Of a stretch of DNA of 47,333 nt, positions 17,704 to 26,741 are shown piece after piece (the first letter of the stretch is position 1; each line of letters opens with the position of its first letter). The stretch spans positions 1 through 47,333 of the forward strand of contig JADHNY010000018.1 of the NCBI GenBank assembly GCA_016779265.1, given 5' to 3'. A model generated the notes under the pieces. It saw only the letters and a program-made list of their open reading frames with translations. It had not been told where the DNA came from and searched no databases. Made by a program: the position numbers and the translations under genes. This stretch comes from Pirellulales bacterium (GTDB lineage Bacteria; Planctomycetota; Planctomycetia; Pirellulales; UBA1268).

Positions 17704-18333
17704 ATGAGCAGATTCAGCGAGTCGCGACGCGGTGTCTCAAAGACCGCAACGGTGGCTGCGGTTGTGGCAGTCGTTGCTGTGATTGGCGTGTGGTATCTCG
17801 TTGCTCCCGATATGGCGGATCAGACAATCGCCATGCAGCGAGATCTGCTCGAGAGTGGGCTCGGCCCTGACGCCACGAAGGAACAGATCGTGGCCATCAT
17901 GAAAAACGTCGACCAGCTCAATGCGGATGACGTGAGCCGGGTGCGGGAAGCCCTCTACGGCGACCTGCGGGGCATGCAGCAACGGAATATGGCCCGTTAT
18001 TTCGAGGCCTCAGATGCAGGAAGGCAGGAGGTTCTCGACGCTGACATCGCCCGTATCCAACTGCTTGGACGGCTCTTTGATGCTGTCAATCCTGGCAGCA
18101 TGCGGCTGCCCACCGAAGCAGAACGGGAGCGGTGGGAAGAGCGTCGCAAGGCTCGCGAGGAAGGCCGGGAACAGCCCCGTGAGGAGCGACCACGGCCGGA
18201 AGGACCAGAGATTGATCGTGAGCAGGCAGAAGAATACATGACCGCCTTGCGGGCCCGCGCTGAGGAGCAGGGCGTTCAGCTTGGTCGCATGGGAGGCTTC
18301 GGTGGTCGTCGTGGCCGAGGAGGCCGTGGCTAA
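17704..18333 (+). CDS. Membrane-anchored protein with charged Arg/Gly-rich tail
   Basis: This 209-residue protein has one N-terminal membrane segment (TVAAVVAVVAVIGVWYLVAP, about residues 15-34) after a basic cytoplasmic start. A predominantly helical, charged region follows, and the C-terminus is very rich in Arg and Glu (REEGREQPREERPRPEG), ending in an RGG-like GGFGGRRGRGGRG. I do not recognise a family. Its position directly after the DUF1559 gene suggests co-expression. ATG 17704 has GGAG about 12 bases upstream. The long + strand open frame reaching back to 17509 overlaps the DUF1559 gene and is not the real start. Topology is predicted as N-in/C-out. Confidence 0.75.
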   Translation: MSRFSESRRGVSKTATVAAVVAVVAVIGVWYLVAPDMADQTIAMQRDLLESGLGPDATKEQIVAIMKNVDQLNADDVSRVREALYGDLRGMQQRNMARYFEASDAGRQEVLDADIARIQLLGRLFDAVNPGSMRLPTEAERERWEERRKAREEGREQPREERPRPEGPEIDREQAEEYMTALRARAEEQGVQLGRMGGFGGRRGRGGRG

Positions 18334-18380
18334 CGCAGCCCTGGGGAGGAAGGCGGTCTATCCGCTACGATAAACGCATC

Positions 18381-21300
18381 GTGGCTACACACCCTGCGGA
18401 AGACACCTCCTCCCCTTTGGCCGCCCGTTCGGAACGGCTGGCTGAGCTGGCGAGTCTGATCGCGTCTCATAGCGGGTTCGCCGACGTTGTGGCGAGTCTC
18501 CGCGAGGGACACGGCGGAACAATCGGCGGAACCTGGGGTGCAGGCTGCGCCCTTGCTACGGCCGCGGTCGAGCGAGAACTCTTCGCTGCAGGCCTAGGAG
18601 CCGGACGACGGAAGAAGGCTTCGGCTGCGACGAAGGCTGCCAAAGGATCGCCGTCTTCCTCAGCAACTGCCCGCGGAGTGGTCGTTGCAGTTCTGCCTCA
18701 CGCCGCCGACGTGGAGGCTTTTGCCGACGATCTTGCCGTCTTCACCGCTGCGGATGTGGCGGTGCTGCCTGCGGTTGAAACGATCGATGATGAGGAGCTC
18801 TCAGGAAATCCCGATGCCGCGGCACGCCTGTCCGTGGTGAAGCGGCTGACGCATGCTGATCCAGCTGAGCATCCGCAGATTATCGTGACGAGCATCCAGG
18901 CGTTGCTCTCGCCGCTCGATGACCCGCGTGAGATCTCGGCCAGCACACGCGTGCTGGAGGTGGGTGGCAGGCTTGATCCCTCAGAACTTGCTGACTGGCT
19001 CGTGGCTCGTGGCTGGCAAGGCTACGACGCAATTGAGATGCCGGGTTCGTTTGCCCGACGCGGCGGCATCATGGATCTGTTTGCTCCCGATTGGGATCGT
19101 CCCGTGCGGATGGAACTCTTCGGCGACGAAGTGGAGTCGCTGCGGACGTTCGACATCGTCAGTCAGCGGAGTGTCGATGACCTCGATCGCATTGAGGTCA
19201 CTGCGCTTGCCCGGTCGCACGGTTCCACGCAGCTGACGGAGATTCTTCCGGAAGGTTCGGCGTTTGCCCTGATCGAGCCGATGGAACTCACCGAAGAGGC
19301 TCGTCGCTGTTTTGCCCGGCTGCATGAGAGCCTGGGCAATATCTCTGATCCCGAGGACGTGTTTGCGCGGATCTATCGTTGGCCTTCCGTCACGCTCTCC
19401 TGTGTGGCGACGGCGAGCCTGGAGGCGGCAGCTCAGCTTGCGATCGAGAGTGTCGAGCGGTTCACGGGCGTGCTCGATCGCGTGAAAGATGAACTGGAGA
19501 GCGTCGGTCGCGATCAGGAGGTGTGGATTGTCTGTCCGACCGAAGCCGAGACACACCGGCTTGGTGAACTCCTTGCCACGAGTCGCCCAGCACAGCAGGG
19601 ACGGCTGCATTTTGCGGTAGGCCATCTCTCCGCAGGTTTTCGGCTTGTTGGTGAGAAGCTCGTGCTGATCAGCGCCGCGGAACTCTTCCGTCGCGAGGAT
19701 GTGGTTCGACGGACACCCAAACATCGGCTCTCGCGGGCCATCGACACGTTTCTTGATCTCCAGGATGGCGACTATGTCGTGCATGTCTCGCATGGCATCG
19801 GCCGGTACCGCGGCCTGAAGCTTCTCGAGAAGCAGGATCGCACTGAAGAGTTTCTCGACGTGGAGTTTGCCGAAGGCACCCGGGTGTATGTGCCTGCAGC
19901 CTGCATCGATCTCGTCCAGAAGTACGTTGGTGGGACGAAACTTGCACCCAAGCTCGCCAAGATCGGTGGGCGTGCCTGGGAGAAGCAGAAGCAGGCCGTG
20001 CGTGAAGCGGTGGCTGATATGGCCGCAGACATGCTGCGACTGCAGGCCAGACGCGAGAGCCGTCCGGGCGTGGCCTTTCCCGAAGACTCGCAGTGGCAGC
20101 ACGACTTTGAGGCGGCGTTTCCCTACGACGAGACGCCCGACCAGCTGACTGCAGTCAAGGCCATTCGCGAAGACATGCAGAAGCCCCAGCCGATGGACCG
20201 GCTGCTCTGTGGTGATGTGGGCTTCGGCAAGACCGAACTGGCCATGCGGTCAGCGTTTAAGGCCGTTGATGCAGGGCATCAGGTGGCTGTGCTTGTGCCG
20301 ACCACGGTGCTCGCTGAGCAGCATCGGCGGAGCTTTGCGACACGGTTTGCGGAGTATCCCTTTGAGATCCGCTCACTTTCTCGTCTCGCGAGTACAGCCG
20401 AGACCCGCGAAACCCTCGAAGGGCTCGCTGCTGGCACGATCGACATCGTGATCGGGACGCATCGGCTGGCAGGGGCAGATGTGCACTTCGCTCGCCTAGG
20501 GCTCGTGGTAATCGACGAGGAGCAGCGATTTGGAGTCGAGGTGAAGGAACGGCTCAAGGCGGTGCGGGCGAGTGTCGACGTGCTGACAATGACGGCGACG
20601 CCCATCCCGCGGACGCTGCATATGGCGATGCTGGGGATCCGCGACATCTCGAGCCTAGCGACCCCGCCAGCCAATCGGCAGCCAGTGGAGACCCGCGTGG
20701 CTCGCTGGGATGAAGGCCTGATTCGGCATGCGATCGAGCGTGAGCTTGCGCGTGGTGGGCAGGTGTACTTCGTGCACAACCGCATCAAAGATATCCACCG
20801 CGTGAGAGAGAAACTCGCCCGGATCGTGCCAGACGCCAAGGTGGTGATCGCGCATGGCCGGCTCAACGAGCATGATCTCGAAGATGTGATGCTCTCGTTC
20901 GTGCGTGGGGATGCCGACATCCTGCTGGCGACCACGATTATTGAAAGTGGGCTCGATATTCCCAGGTCCAACACGATCTTCATTGATGAGGCCGACCACT
21001 ACGGACTTGCCGATCTGCATCAGCTCCGTGGGCGTGTTGGCCGGAGTCATCATCGGGCCTACTGCTACATGCTGATCGACCAGGGCACACACCTGACGGA
21101 GACAGCGGCTCGTCGGCTGCGTGCCATCCAGGAGTTCTCCAGCATGGGGGCCGGCTTCTCGCTCTCTATGCGGGACCTCGAGATTCGGGGCGCGGGCAAC
21201 CTGCTGGGCACACAACAAAGTGGCCACATCGCTGTGGTGGGCTATGACCTTTACTGCAAACTGCTCGAGCAGGCAGTCCGTGGCTTGAAGCATCTGCCTC

Positions 21301-21851
21301 CAGCGGAGCCACCGGCAGTGGCGATTGATCTACCAGGTCGGGCCTTCCTGCCACGCGACTACATTCCTGATATTCGCAGCAAGATCGACGTCTACCGGCG
21401 GCTCTCGCGGGCGGCGGAGGCTGGGCATGTGGATGATATTCAGGCCGAGCTGGCCGACCGGTTTGGCCCTCTGCCGGATGAGGCCAGGCGGCTCTGTGAG
21501 GCGGCACGCGTTCGCGTGGCGGCTGCATCCTGGGGAATCGACGCGATCAACCGCCACGACGGCCTGCTTGTCTTGAGCTTTCATGACATCTCGCGTCGCC
21601 GAGCGCTCAAAGAAGCGATGGATGGCCTGCTGCGGATTGTGGACGAACGGACCGCGGCCTACCCGCTGGTTCAGCAGCACGACGCTGACGATCTGGCGAC
21701 CCCAGACGGACTGCTGGCCGTGCTGCGAGGGCTGCTGGAACGTTCGGGAGTGCGAGGTGCGGCGACTCCGGAGGGCCTGCAGGCGAGAAAGTCACGCCGT
21801 CGTCGCAGAAAACCGCGTGACAGCCGGGAAAAGAGCGGCGAAAGGCATTGA
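18381..21851 (+). CDS. mfd: Transcription-repair coupling factor Mfd
   Basis: This 1156-residue protein matches the usual Mfd length and order. A UvrB-like N-terminal module (EMPGSFARRGGIMDLFAPDW) is followed by the RNA-polymerase-interacting domain (DYVVHVSHGIGRYRGL, about 463) and the translocase core, with Walker A LCGDVGFGKTELAM (about 610), Walker B DEEQRFGVEVKE (about 712), TATPIPRTLHMA, the TTIIESGLDIPRSNT motif and GRVGRSHHRAYCY. A C-terminal domain ends in a basic tail. It displaces RNA polymerase stalled at lesions and recruits UvrA. The GTG start at 18381 lacks a good ribosome site; a GGAGGAAGG lies too far upstream (about 28 bases), so the exact N-terminus is uncertain. Confidence 0.96.
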   Translation: MATHPAEDTSSPLAARSERLAELASLIASHSGFADVVASLREGHGGTIGGTWGAGCALATAAVERELFAAGLGAGRRKKASAATKAAKGSPSSSATARGVVVAVLPHAADVEAFADDLAVFTAADVAVLPAVETIDDEELSGNPDAAARLSVVKRLTHADPAEHPQIIVTSIQALLSPLDDPREISASTRVLEVGGRLDPSELADWLVARGWQGYDAIEMPGSFARRGGIMDLFAPDWDRPVRMELFGDEVESLRTFDIVSQRSVDDLDRIEVTALARSHGSTQLTEILPEGSAFALIEPMELTEEARRCFARLHESLGNISDPEDVFARIYRWPSVTLSCVATASLEAAAQLAIESVERFTGVLDRVKDELESVGRDQEVWIVCPTEAETHRLGELLATSRPAQQGRLHFAVGHLSAGFRLVGEKLVLISAAELFRREDVVRRTPKHRLSRAIDTFLDLQDGDYVVHVSHGIGRYRGLKLLEKQDRTEEFLDVEFAEGTRVYVPAACIDLVQKYVGGTKLAPKLAKIGGRAWEKQKQAVREAVADMAADMLRLQARRESRPGVAFPEDSQWQHDFEAAFPYDETPDQLTAVKAIREDMQKPQPMDRLLCGDVGFGKTELAMRSAFKAVDAGHQVAVLVPTTVLAEQHRRSFATRFAEYPFEIRSLSRLASTAETRETLEGLAAGTIDIVIGTHRLAGADVHFARLGLVVIDEEQRFGVEVKERLKAVRASVDVLTMTATPIPRTLHMAMLGIRDISSLATPPANRQPVETRVARWDEGLIRHAIERELARGGQVYFVHNRIKDIHRVREKLARIVPDAKVVIAHGRLNEHDLEDVMLSFVRGDADILLATTIIESGLDIPRSNTIFIDEADHYGLADLHQLRGRVGRSHHRAYCYMLIDQGTHLTETAARRLRAIQEFSSMGAGFSLSMRDLEIRGAGNLLGTQQSGHIAVVGYDLYCKLLEQAVRGLKHLPPAEPPAVAIDLPGRAFLPRDYIPDIRSKIDVYRRLSRAAEAGHVDDIQAELADRFGPLPDEARRLCEAARVRVAAASWGIDAINRHDGLLVLSFHDISRRRALKEAMDGLLRIVDERTAAYPLVQQHDADDLATPDGLLAVLRGLLERSGVRGAATPEGLQARKSRRRRRKPRDSREKSGERH

Positions 21852-21858
21852 AACGCTG

Positions 21859-21888
21859 TTGCGACAGCCACTCCCCGGGTTCTATAGT
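21859..21888 (+). promoter_or_regulatory. Candidate sigma70-type promoter for the parvulin gene
   Basis: TTGCGA (21859-21864) and TATAGT (21883-21888) match 4 and 5 of 6 consensus bases, with 18-base spacing. They lie just after the mfd stop codon and about 32 bases before the GTG start of the next gene. Confidence 0.5.
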
Positions 21889-21920
21889 CCGCCGCGAATC
21901 GTCTCCACAAGGAGCCCGCC

Positions 21921-23579
21921 GTGGCCCGACGCCGACACGTTTTGCTGGTCGACCTGTCCCTTGTCCGAGGGCTGCGGTGTGTCATGGCTTGCTGCCTGGT
22001 GACACTCGCGGTGAACCCTGCGGCTGCCCAGCGAATTGCCAATCAGTTTGACCAGCAGGCCGCAGACGCCACCCGTTCGCCCACGCCAGGGCTTGAACAG
22101 CAGCGGAGTGTCGATACATCGATCGCCCGGCCCTATATCCCGAAGGAAACCACCCGGCCAGCGGCCTGGCCCAGCTCGATGCAGTCGCACGGCAGTGTGG
22201 TTTCGAGCATTCGCACGAATCCCAATAGCCCACTGGTGCCGATTGACGGCCCCTCACCGGTCGGCTCTGAAACGATCCAGGCCCTCGCTGCGGTTCCGCT
22301 GGGCAGTCCCTCGGGCGATGCGACCGTTCAAAGTGGCTTCTCTGAGCAGGACGGCTCAAGCGAGCACAGCGGTGTCGTGCAGACGCAGTATGTGGAGCCT
22401 GCTACCGCGTTTTCTCCAACCGTTTCCCAGTTTGGAGCAGCCTCAGGTCAGCCTGAAGTGCTCGGTGCAGACCCTCGTCTTGAGCAGCCACGAATGGCCG
22501 ATGGTTTTCCACAGGCAGGAGCAACGCCTGCGGGAGAGCCTGCCGCAGAACTCCCCGTGGATCCCTTGCTCAGCCAGGCACAGTCCCTTCAGACGGCGAT
22601 GGTGGTGGCTCGTGTCGGGCCCGAAGTGGTGCTTGAGAGTGATCTGATCACGCCCGCGGTGGCGGCGTGGCTCGAGAAAGTCACCCCCGGCCTTCCGCCG
22701 GAACAGGTCCGCGAACTGAAGATGCAGGTCTATGAACATCTGCTCACGCAGTATGTCGAGTCGATGATCGTCTATGTCGATGCCTGCCGCACGATTCCGG
22801 CAGAGGCGCTGCCTGAGATCGAAGCGAAGGTCAATCAGGCCTTTGATGCCGAACAGCTGCCGAGGCTGATGCAGGAAGCTGGCGTGGCCAACTCCTTGGA
22901 GTACGAGCAGCTGTTGCGGTCACGCGGCCAGTCACTCGATCGACTGAAAAAGGCATTTTTTGAGCGAGCGATCGCCCAGCAGTGGCTTGCGCAGGCGCTG
23001 GAAGCAGGAGCGGGCGGGGAGATTCCTCACGCCGAGCTGATTGCCTACTACCAAGAACACCTTTCCGATTACGAGTATTCGGCAAAGGCCAAGTTTGAAG
23101 AGCTCTGCGTGCGGTTCGGAAGCAACCGGACGCGGGAAGAGGCCTGGGGAGTGCTTGCTGGCCTCGGAAATCGGGTGCTCACCGGCGAAACATTTGCCGA
23201 GGTCGCCAAACAGGGGTCTGAGGGGCCAACCGCCTCGCAGGGCGGTGCCTACGACTGGACCAGTGAGGGCAGCCTCCGCTCACAGGTGATCAATGAGGCG
23301 ATTTTTAGCCTGCCTATTGGCAAACTGAGCACGATTCTCGAAGACGAGAGTGGCCTCCACATAGTCCGGGTGGTGGAACGCACCGACGCCGGCCGCACCT
23401 CATTTCTCGAGGCCCAGGTGGGGATTCGCGACGCCCTGCGTGCCGAGCGGCACGAGAAGGCGGTCGACGAGTATCTCTCCAAAGTTCGCGAGCGGACTCC
23501 GGTCTGGACGATCTTCGACGACGAAGAGGATCGACAGCAGGACGTCAGAATGGTTCGCGGCACTGCAGCAGGACGCTAA
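21921..23579 (+). CDS. Exported parvulin-type peptidyl-prolyl isomerase (SurA/PpiC-like)
   Basis: This 552-residue protein starts at GTG 21921 with AAGGAG 6 bases upstream. The N-terminus carries a signal-like hydrophobic segment (VMACCLVTLAVNPAAAQ). About 190 residues of Pro/Ser/Gln-rich, low-complexity linker follow. A SurA-N-like helical region (VARVGPEVVLESDLITPAVAAWL onwards) precedes a rotamase domain (about residues 375-495: AKFEELCVRF, GETFAEVAKQGSEGPTASQGGAYDW, INEAIFSLPIGKLSTILEDESGLHIVRVVER). It probably assists folding of exported proteins. Compared with SurA it has one visible parvulin domain and a long disordered insert. It lies between mfd and citrate synthase without obvious functional linkage. 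Confidence 0.85.
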   Translation: MARRRHVLLVDLSLVRGLRCVMACCLVTLAVNPAAAQRIANQFDQQAADATRSPTPGLEQQRSVDTSIARPYIPKETTRPAAWPSSMQSHGSVVSSIRTNPNSPLVPIDGPSPVGSETIQALAAVPLGSPSGDATVQSGFSEQDGSSEHSGVVQTQYVEPATAFSPTVSQFGAASGQPEVLGADPRLEQPRMADGFPQAGATPAGEPAAELPVDPLLSQAQSLQTAMVVARVGPEVVLESDLITPAVAAWLEKVTPGLPPEQVRELKMQVYEHLLTQYVESMIVYVDACRTIPAEALPEIEAKVNQAFDAEQLPRLMQEAGVANSLEYEQLLRSRGQSLDRLKKAFFERAIAQQWLAQALEAGAGGEIPHAELIAYYQEHLSDYEYSAKAKFEELCVRFGSNRTREEAWGVLAGLGNRVLTGETFAEVAKQGSEGPTASQGGAYDWTSEGSLRSQVINEAIFSLPIGKLSTILEDESGLHIVRVVERTDAGRTSFLEAQVGIRDALRAERHEKAVDEYLSKVRERTPVWTIFDDEEDRQQDVRMVRGTAAGR

Positions 23580-23683
23580 CGCAGCGTCGTTGCCGACCAT
23601 TCTCGCCCCCGATAAACTGCCGCAGTCGGTGGGGCGCCAGGCCGTGATCCTGCCGGAGATGTTCACTTCAGAGGCGATGCCCA

Positions 23684-25042
23684 ATGCCCCCCCAGTCTTC
23701 CGCTCAGAGTTCCGCAGCCGCTGTTCCTTCCTCTCCGCCGGCTCCGCCCGCCACCAGCAGCGGCTCAGCCCAGTTCACCTACGACGGAACAACAGTCGAT
23801 CTGCCTCTGCTGACTGGAACCGAGGGTGAGCGAGCGATCGATATCGCGAAACTCCGTGGAAAAACAGGTCTCGTCACGCTCGACGAGGGCTACGTCAACA
23901 CCGGATCCACGACCAGTGCGATCACCTTTCTCGACGGCGAAAAGGGCATTCTTCGCTATCGCGGGTATCCGATTGAGGTGCTCGCCGAGAAGTGCGACTT
24001 CATCGAGGTCAGCTACCTGCTGATCTACGGAAAGTTGCCGACGGAAGACGAACTCAACGCCTTCCGTAAGTCGCTCTCGCACCACTCGATGATCCACGAG
24101 GACATGCGGAGCTTCTACAACGGCTTTCCTCGCGACGCCCATCCGATGGCGATCGTCGGCAGCGTCGTTGGAGCACTCTCGACCTTCTACCAAGATTCGC
24201 TTGATGTGCGAGATCCGCAGCAGGTTGAGGTGAGCGTCCATCGGCTGCTGGCCAAGCTGCCCACGATCGCTGCCTACAGCTACAAGAAGTCGATCGGGCA
24301 GCCGCTGATGTATCCGCGGAATGATCTCTCCTACTGCGAGAACTTCCTGCAGATGATGTTTGCGGTGCCTTGCGAGGAGTATCAGTGCGACCCCGACTTC
24401 GCCGACGCCCTCGACATGCTGCTGATCGTGCATGCCGATCATGAGCAGAACTGCTCGACCTCAACGGTGCGGATGGTCGGATCGAGTGATGCCAATCTGT
24501 TTGCCAGCATTTCGGCAGGCATCTCCGCGTTGTGGGGCCCGCTCCACGGTGGTGCCAATCAGGCCTGTGTGGAAATGCTTGAGGCGATCGTGGCCGATGG
24601 CGGCAACGTGAAGAAGTATGTCGACATGGCGAAGAACAAAGAATCGGGCTTCCGCCTGATGGGCTTTGGTCATCGTGTCTACAAGAACTACGATCCGCGG
24701 GCAAAGCTGATCAAGTCGACCTGCGATCGTCTGCTTGCCAAGCTTTCGATCCACGACCCCATCTTCGAGGTCGCTCAGAAGCTCGAGGAAGTGGCGTTGG
24801 CAGACGAATACTTCATCGAGCGGAAGCTCTATCCCAACGTCGACTTCTACTCGGGCGTGATCTACCGCGCCATGGGTATCCCCGTGCAGATGTTTCCAGT
24901 GCTGTTTGCAATGGGCCGGCTGCCCGGCTGGATCGCGCACTGGATTGAGATGCATCACTCGCCCACCAAGAAGATCTGTCGTCCTCGGCAGATCTACACC
25001 GGCGAAAACCAGCGTGAGTTTCCCGCCTTCGCTCAGCGGTAG
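23684..25042 (+). CDS. gltA: Citrate synthase
   Basis: This 452-residue type II-like citrate synthase condenses acetyl-CoA and oxaloacetate in the TCA cycle. Active-site residues align with the E. coli enzyme: H253 in VHADHEQNCSTST, H288 in WGPLHGGANQACVEML and D387 in YPNVDFYSGVIYRAMG. The motif MGFGHRVYKNYDPRA is also intact. The N-terminus has an extra Ser/Ala/Pro-rich stretch of about 30 residues before the conserved domain. ATG 23684 has GAGG 9 bases upstream; ATG 23677 is out of frame. The converging tadA gene stops 6 bases after it. Confidence 0.96.
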   Translation: MPPQSSAQSSAAAVPSSPPAPPATSSGSAQFTYDGTTVDLPLLTGTEGERAIDIAKLRGKTGLVTLDEGYVNTGSTTSAITFLDGEKGILRYRGYPIEVLAEKCDFIEVSYLLIYGKLPTEDELNAFRKSLSHHSMIHEDMRSFYNGFPRDAHPMAIVGSVVGALSTFYQDSLDVRDPQQVEVSVHRLLAKLPTIAAYSYKKSIGQPLMYPRNDLSYCENFLQMMFAVPCEEYQCDPDFADALDMLLIVHADHEQNCSTSTVRMVGSSDANLFASISAGISALWGPLHGGANQACVEMLEAIVADGGNVKKYVDMAKNKESGFRLMGFGHRVYKNYDPRAKLIKSTCDRLLAKLSIHDPIFEVAQKLEEVALADEYFIERKLYPNVDFYSGVIYRAMGIPVQMFPVLFAMGRLPGWIAHWIEMHHSPTKKICRPRQIYTGENQREFPAFAQR

Positions 25043-25048
25043 CGTTGC

Positions 25049-25537
25049 CTAGCGCTTGCGGCGAAAGAAGTCGCTGAGAAGCCGACCGCATTCATCGGCA
25101 AGCACACCGCCGAGATGTTCAACCCGGTGGTTGAGCCGGCGGTCTTCGAACAGCGTGTAGAGCGAGTGGACGGCGCCGGCCTTCGGGTCTGCAGCACCCC
25201 AGACGACGGCAGGCACGCGTGCCTGCAGGATTCCGCCTGCACACATCGGACAGGGTTCGAGTGTGACGTAGAGAATGCAGCCCTCGAGCCGCCAGCTGCC
25301 AAGGCTCGATGCCGCCTGCGTCAGAGCGATCATTTCGGCATGGGCCGTGGGATCCTGGAGCTGCTCGCGCTGGTTGTGGCCAGAGGCAATCACACGGCCT
25401 CCCGCGACAACCACGGCTCCCACCGGCACCTCATCCTCGCTGGCGGCAATCTGGGCTTCTTCGATCGCCAGCCGCATCCAGCGGTCATGCTGGCTGTCGG
25501 CAAAGAGTTCGCCCGGGGGGGCACCGATGTTGAGCAT
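25049..25537 (-). CDS. tadA: tRNA-specific adenosine deaminase TadA
   Basis: This 162-residue zinc deaminase converts A34 to inosine in tRNA-Arg(ACG). The zinc and catalytic motif HAE is at 66-68 ([11 protein letters not shown]), and the second zinc motif PCPMC is at 95-99. VPVGAVVV and the C-terminal [21 protein letters not shown] fit TadA and not a guanine or cytosine deaminase. The reverse frame stays open to 25678, but the upstream 47 residues are Gly/Pro-rich and look non-coding. ATG 25537 with a GAGAGA about 9 bases upstream gives the usual TadA length. It is divergent from the CopD-like gene across 143 bases. Confidence 0.92.
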   Translation of the reverse strand: MLNIGAPPGELFADSQHDRWMRLAIEEAQIAASEDEVPVGAVVVAGGRVIASGHNQREQLQDPTAHAEMIALTQAASSLGSWRLEGCILYVTLEPCPMCAGGILQARVPAVVWGAADPKAGAVHSLYTLFEDRRLNHRVEHLGGVLADECGRLLSDFFRRKR

Positions 25538-25680
25538 GGACGGCGATCTCTCGAGGACGAAGCAGGGCGGCCCATTCTCAGGCCAGCCATGGGGTACAGT
25601 AGCATGTTGGAGAGGGGCCTCGGGCCCACCCCCCCATGTCGCATCCGCGGCGCCGCCGCCTAGTGAAGAGGACCGCATCC

Positions 25681-26376
25681 ATGCAGCCGGAGCTTCTGTC
25701 GCAACTCTACCTGGCAGCCCTGCGATGGGCTCACATTCTCGCAGCCATGGTGGCTGTTGGAGGCCTGTTCTACGCCCGCTTCGGCCTGCTGCCGGCCATG
25801 CAGGTTCTCGATGAGGACAGCCGCGAGAAACTCCACGAGGGAGTTCGGAAGCGGTGGCTGCCCTGGGTGATCGGGGCGATCACGCTGCTGTTGGCGAGTG
25901 GCCTGGCCAACTTCCTGCTGTTTAACGATGCCGCCCAAGCCTGGGAGGATGGCACCTGGATGAAGCAGACCAAGTATCACGCCCTGTTCGGCGTGAAGTT
26001 TCTGCTCGCGCTTGGTGTGTTCTACTTCGCCAGCGGCCTGGTTGGTCGTGGTGAGGGCACTGCCTGGATTCGGGCCAACCGGGGGAAGTGGCTCTCGGTG
26101 ACCCTGTTGATGGCGGTGGCCATCGTGATGCTCTCCGGCTGGATGCGTGGGCTGCATGTGGGGCCGAACCGTGTGGCGGAGGAAGAGGCCTCGGGCGTGC
26201 GGTTTAACGTCACGCAGGAGGGCATGGCTGCCGGCGAGGATGAGAGCAACTCAGCAGCGCCGGCGGAGGAAGCCGCAGGGGATGGAGCCGAGGAAAAGGC
26301 AGAGGACGCATCCGCTGAGGAGCCAGCCGCCGCGGAAGCGACTGACGAAGCTGCAGAGGCCGCAGCAGCCTCGTAG
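25681..26376 (+). CDS. CopD-like integral membrane protein with acidic tail
   Basis: This 231-residue protein has four predicted membrane helices: [59 protein letters not shown] and [21 protein letters not shown] His in the first helix (RWAHILA) and another in TKYHALFG are placed as in CopD/DUF2269-type membrane proteins. The last 60 residues are an Ala/Glu-rich low-complexity tail ([20 protein letters not shown]). GAGGA 9 bases upstream supports ATG 25681. Haem or copper handling is suggested by the family only; no copper genes lie nearby. Confidence 0.78.
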   Translation: MQPELLSQLYLAALRWAHILAAMVAVGGLFYARFGLLPAMQVLDEDSREKLHEGVRKRWLPWVIGAITLLLASGLANFLLFNDAAQAWEDGTWMKQTKYHALFGVKFLLALGVFYFASGLVGRGEGTAWIRANRGKWLSVTLLMAVAIVMLSGWMRGLHVGPNRVAEEEASGVRFNVTQEGMAAGEDESNSAAPAEEAAGDGAEEKAEDASAEEPAAAEATDEAAEAAAAS

Positions 26377-26452
26377 GCCAGCTGGTGCAGCGGTGTCGCC
26401 GCCGTGTGTGAGTGGGGTGAAGGGAACGACGTGTCGCGGGGAGTGAGACGGG

Positions 26453-26623
26453 ATGGATAAGAAGCAGAAGAAGCGGATGGAGGTGCTGCAGCAGAAGATT
26501 CAAAAGGTGCAGCAGCTCCTCTCCGCAGCGAAGAAGCAGCCGGACGATCCTGCCGAGATTCCGCGACTCGAGGGAGAACTCGCTGCATACCACGAGGAAC
26601 TGGCAAAGCTCAAGCAGAGCTAA
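26453..26623 (+). CDS. Small 56-residue coiled-coil protein
   Basis: A short gene of ATG plus 55 codons and TAA reads MDKKQKKRMEVLQQKIQKVQ, then LLSAAKKQPDDPAEIPRLEG, ending in ELAKLKQS. It is highly charged, with heptad-like Leu/Ile/Val spacing, and would form two helices joined at a DDP turn (about residues 30-35). A GGGGAG about 10 bases before the ATG acts as a ribosome site. It lies 76 bases after the CopD-like gene and 118 bases before the kinase start, on the same strand. No cysteine, membrane segment or known domain is seen; function unknown. Confidence 0.72.
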   Translation: MDKKQKKRMEVLQQKIQKVQQLLSAAKKQPDDPAEIPRLEGELAAYHEELAKLKQS

Positions 26624-26741
26624 GCGGCGCGACTCGCCCCGCAGGGGGACGGCAGAGCGGAGGCATTCGGCCGTCCGCTGTGGCCACTTTCCTGAGGGTA
26701 TGATTGAGAACGCTGGGGCACCGTTTGGAAATCGTGGATCT

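Noticed and set aside
25538..25678. N-terminal extension of TadA to 25678
   Set aside because: The extra residues are Gly/Pro-rich with no TadA similarity, and the shorter form has the usual family length and a ribosome site.
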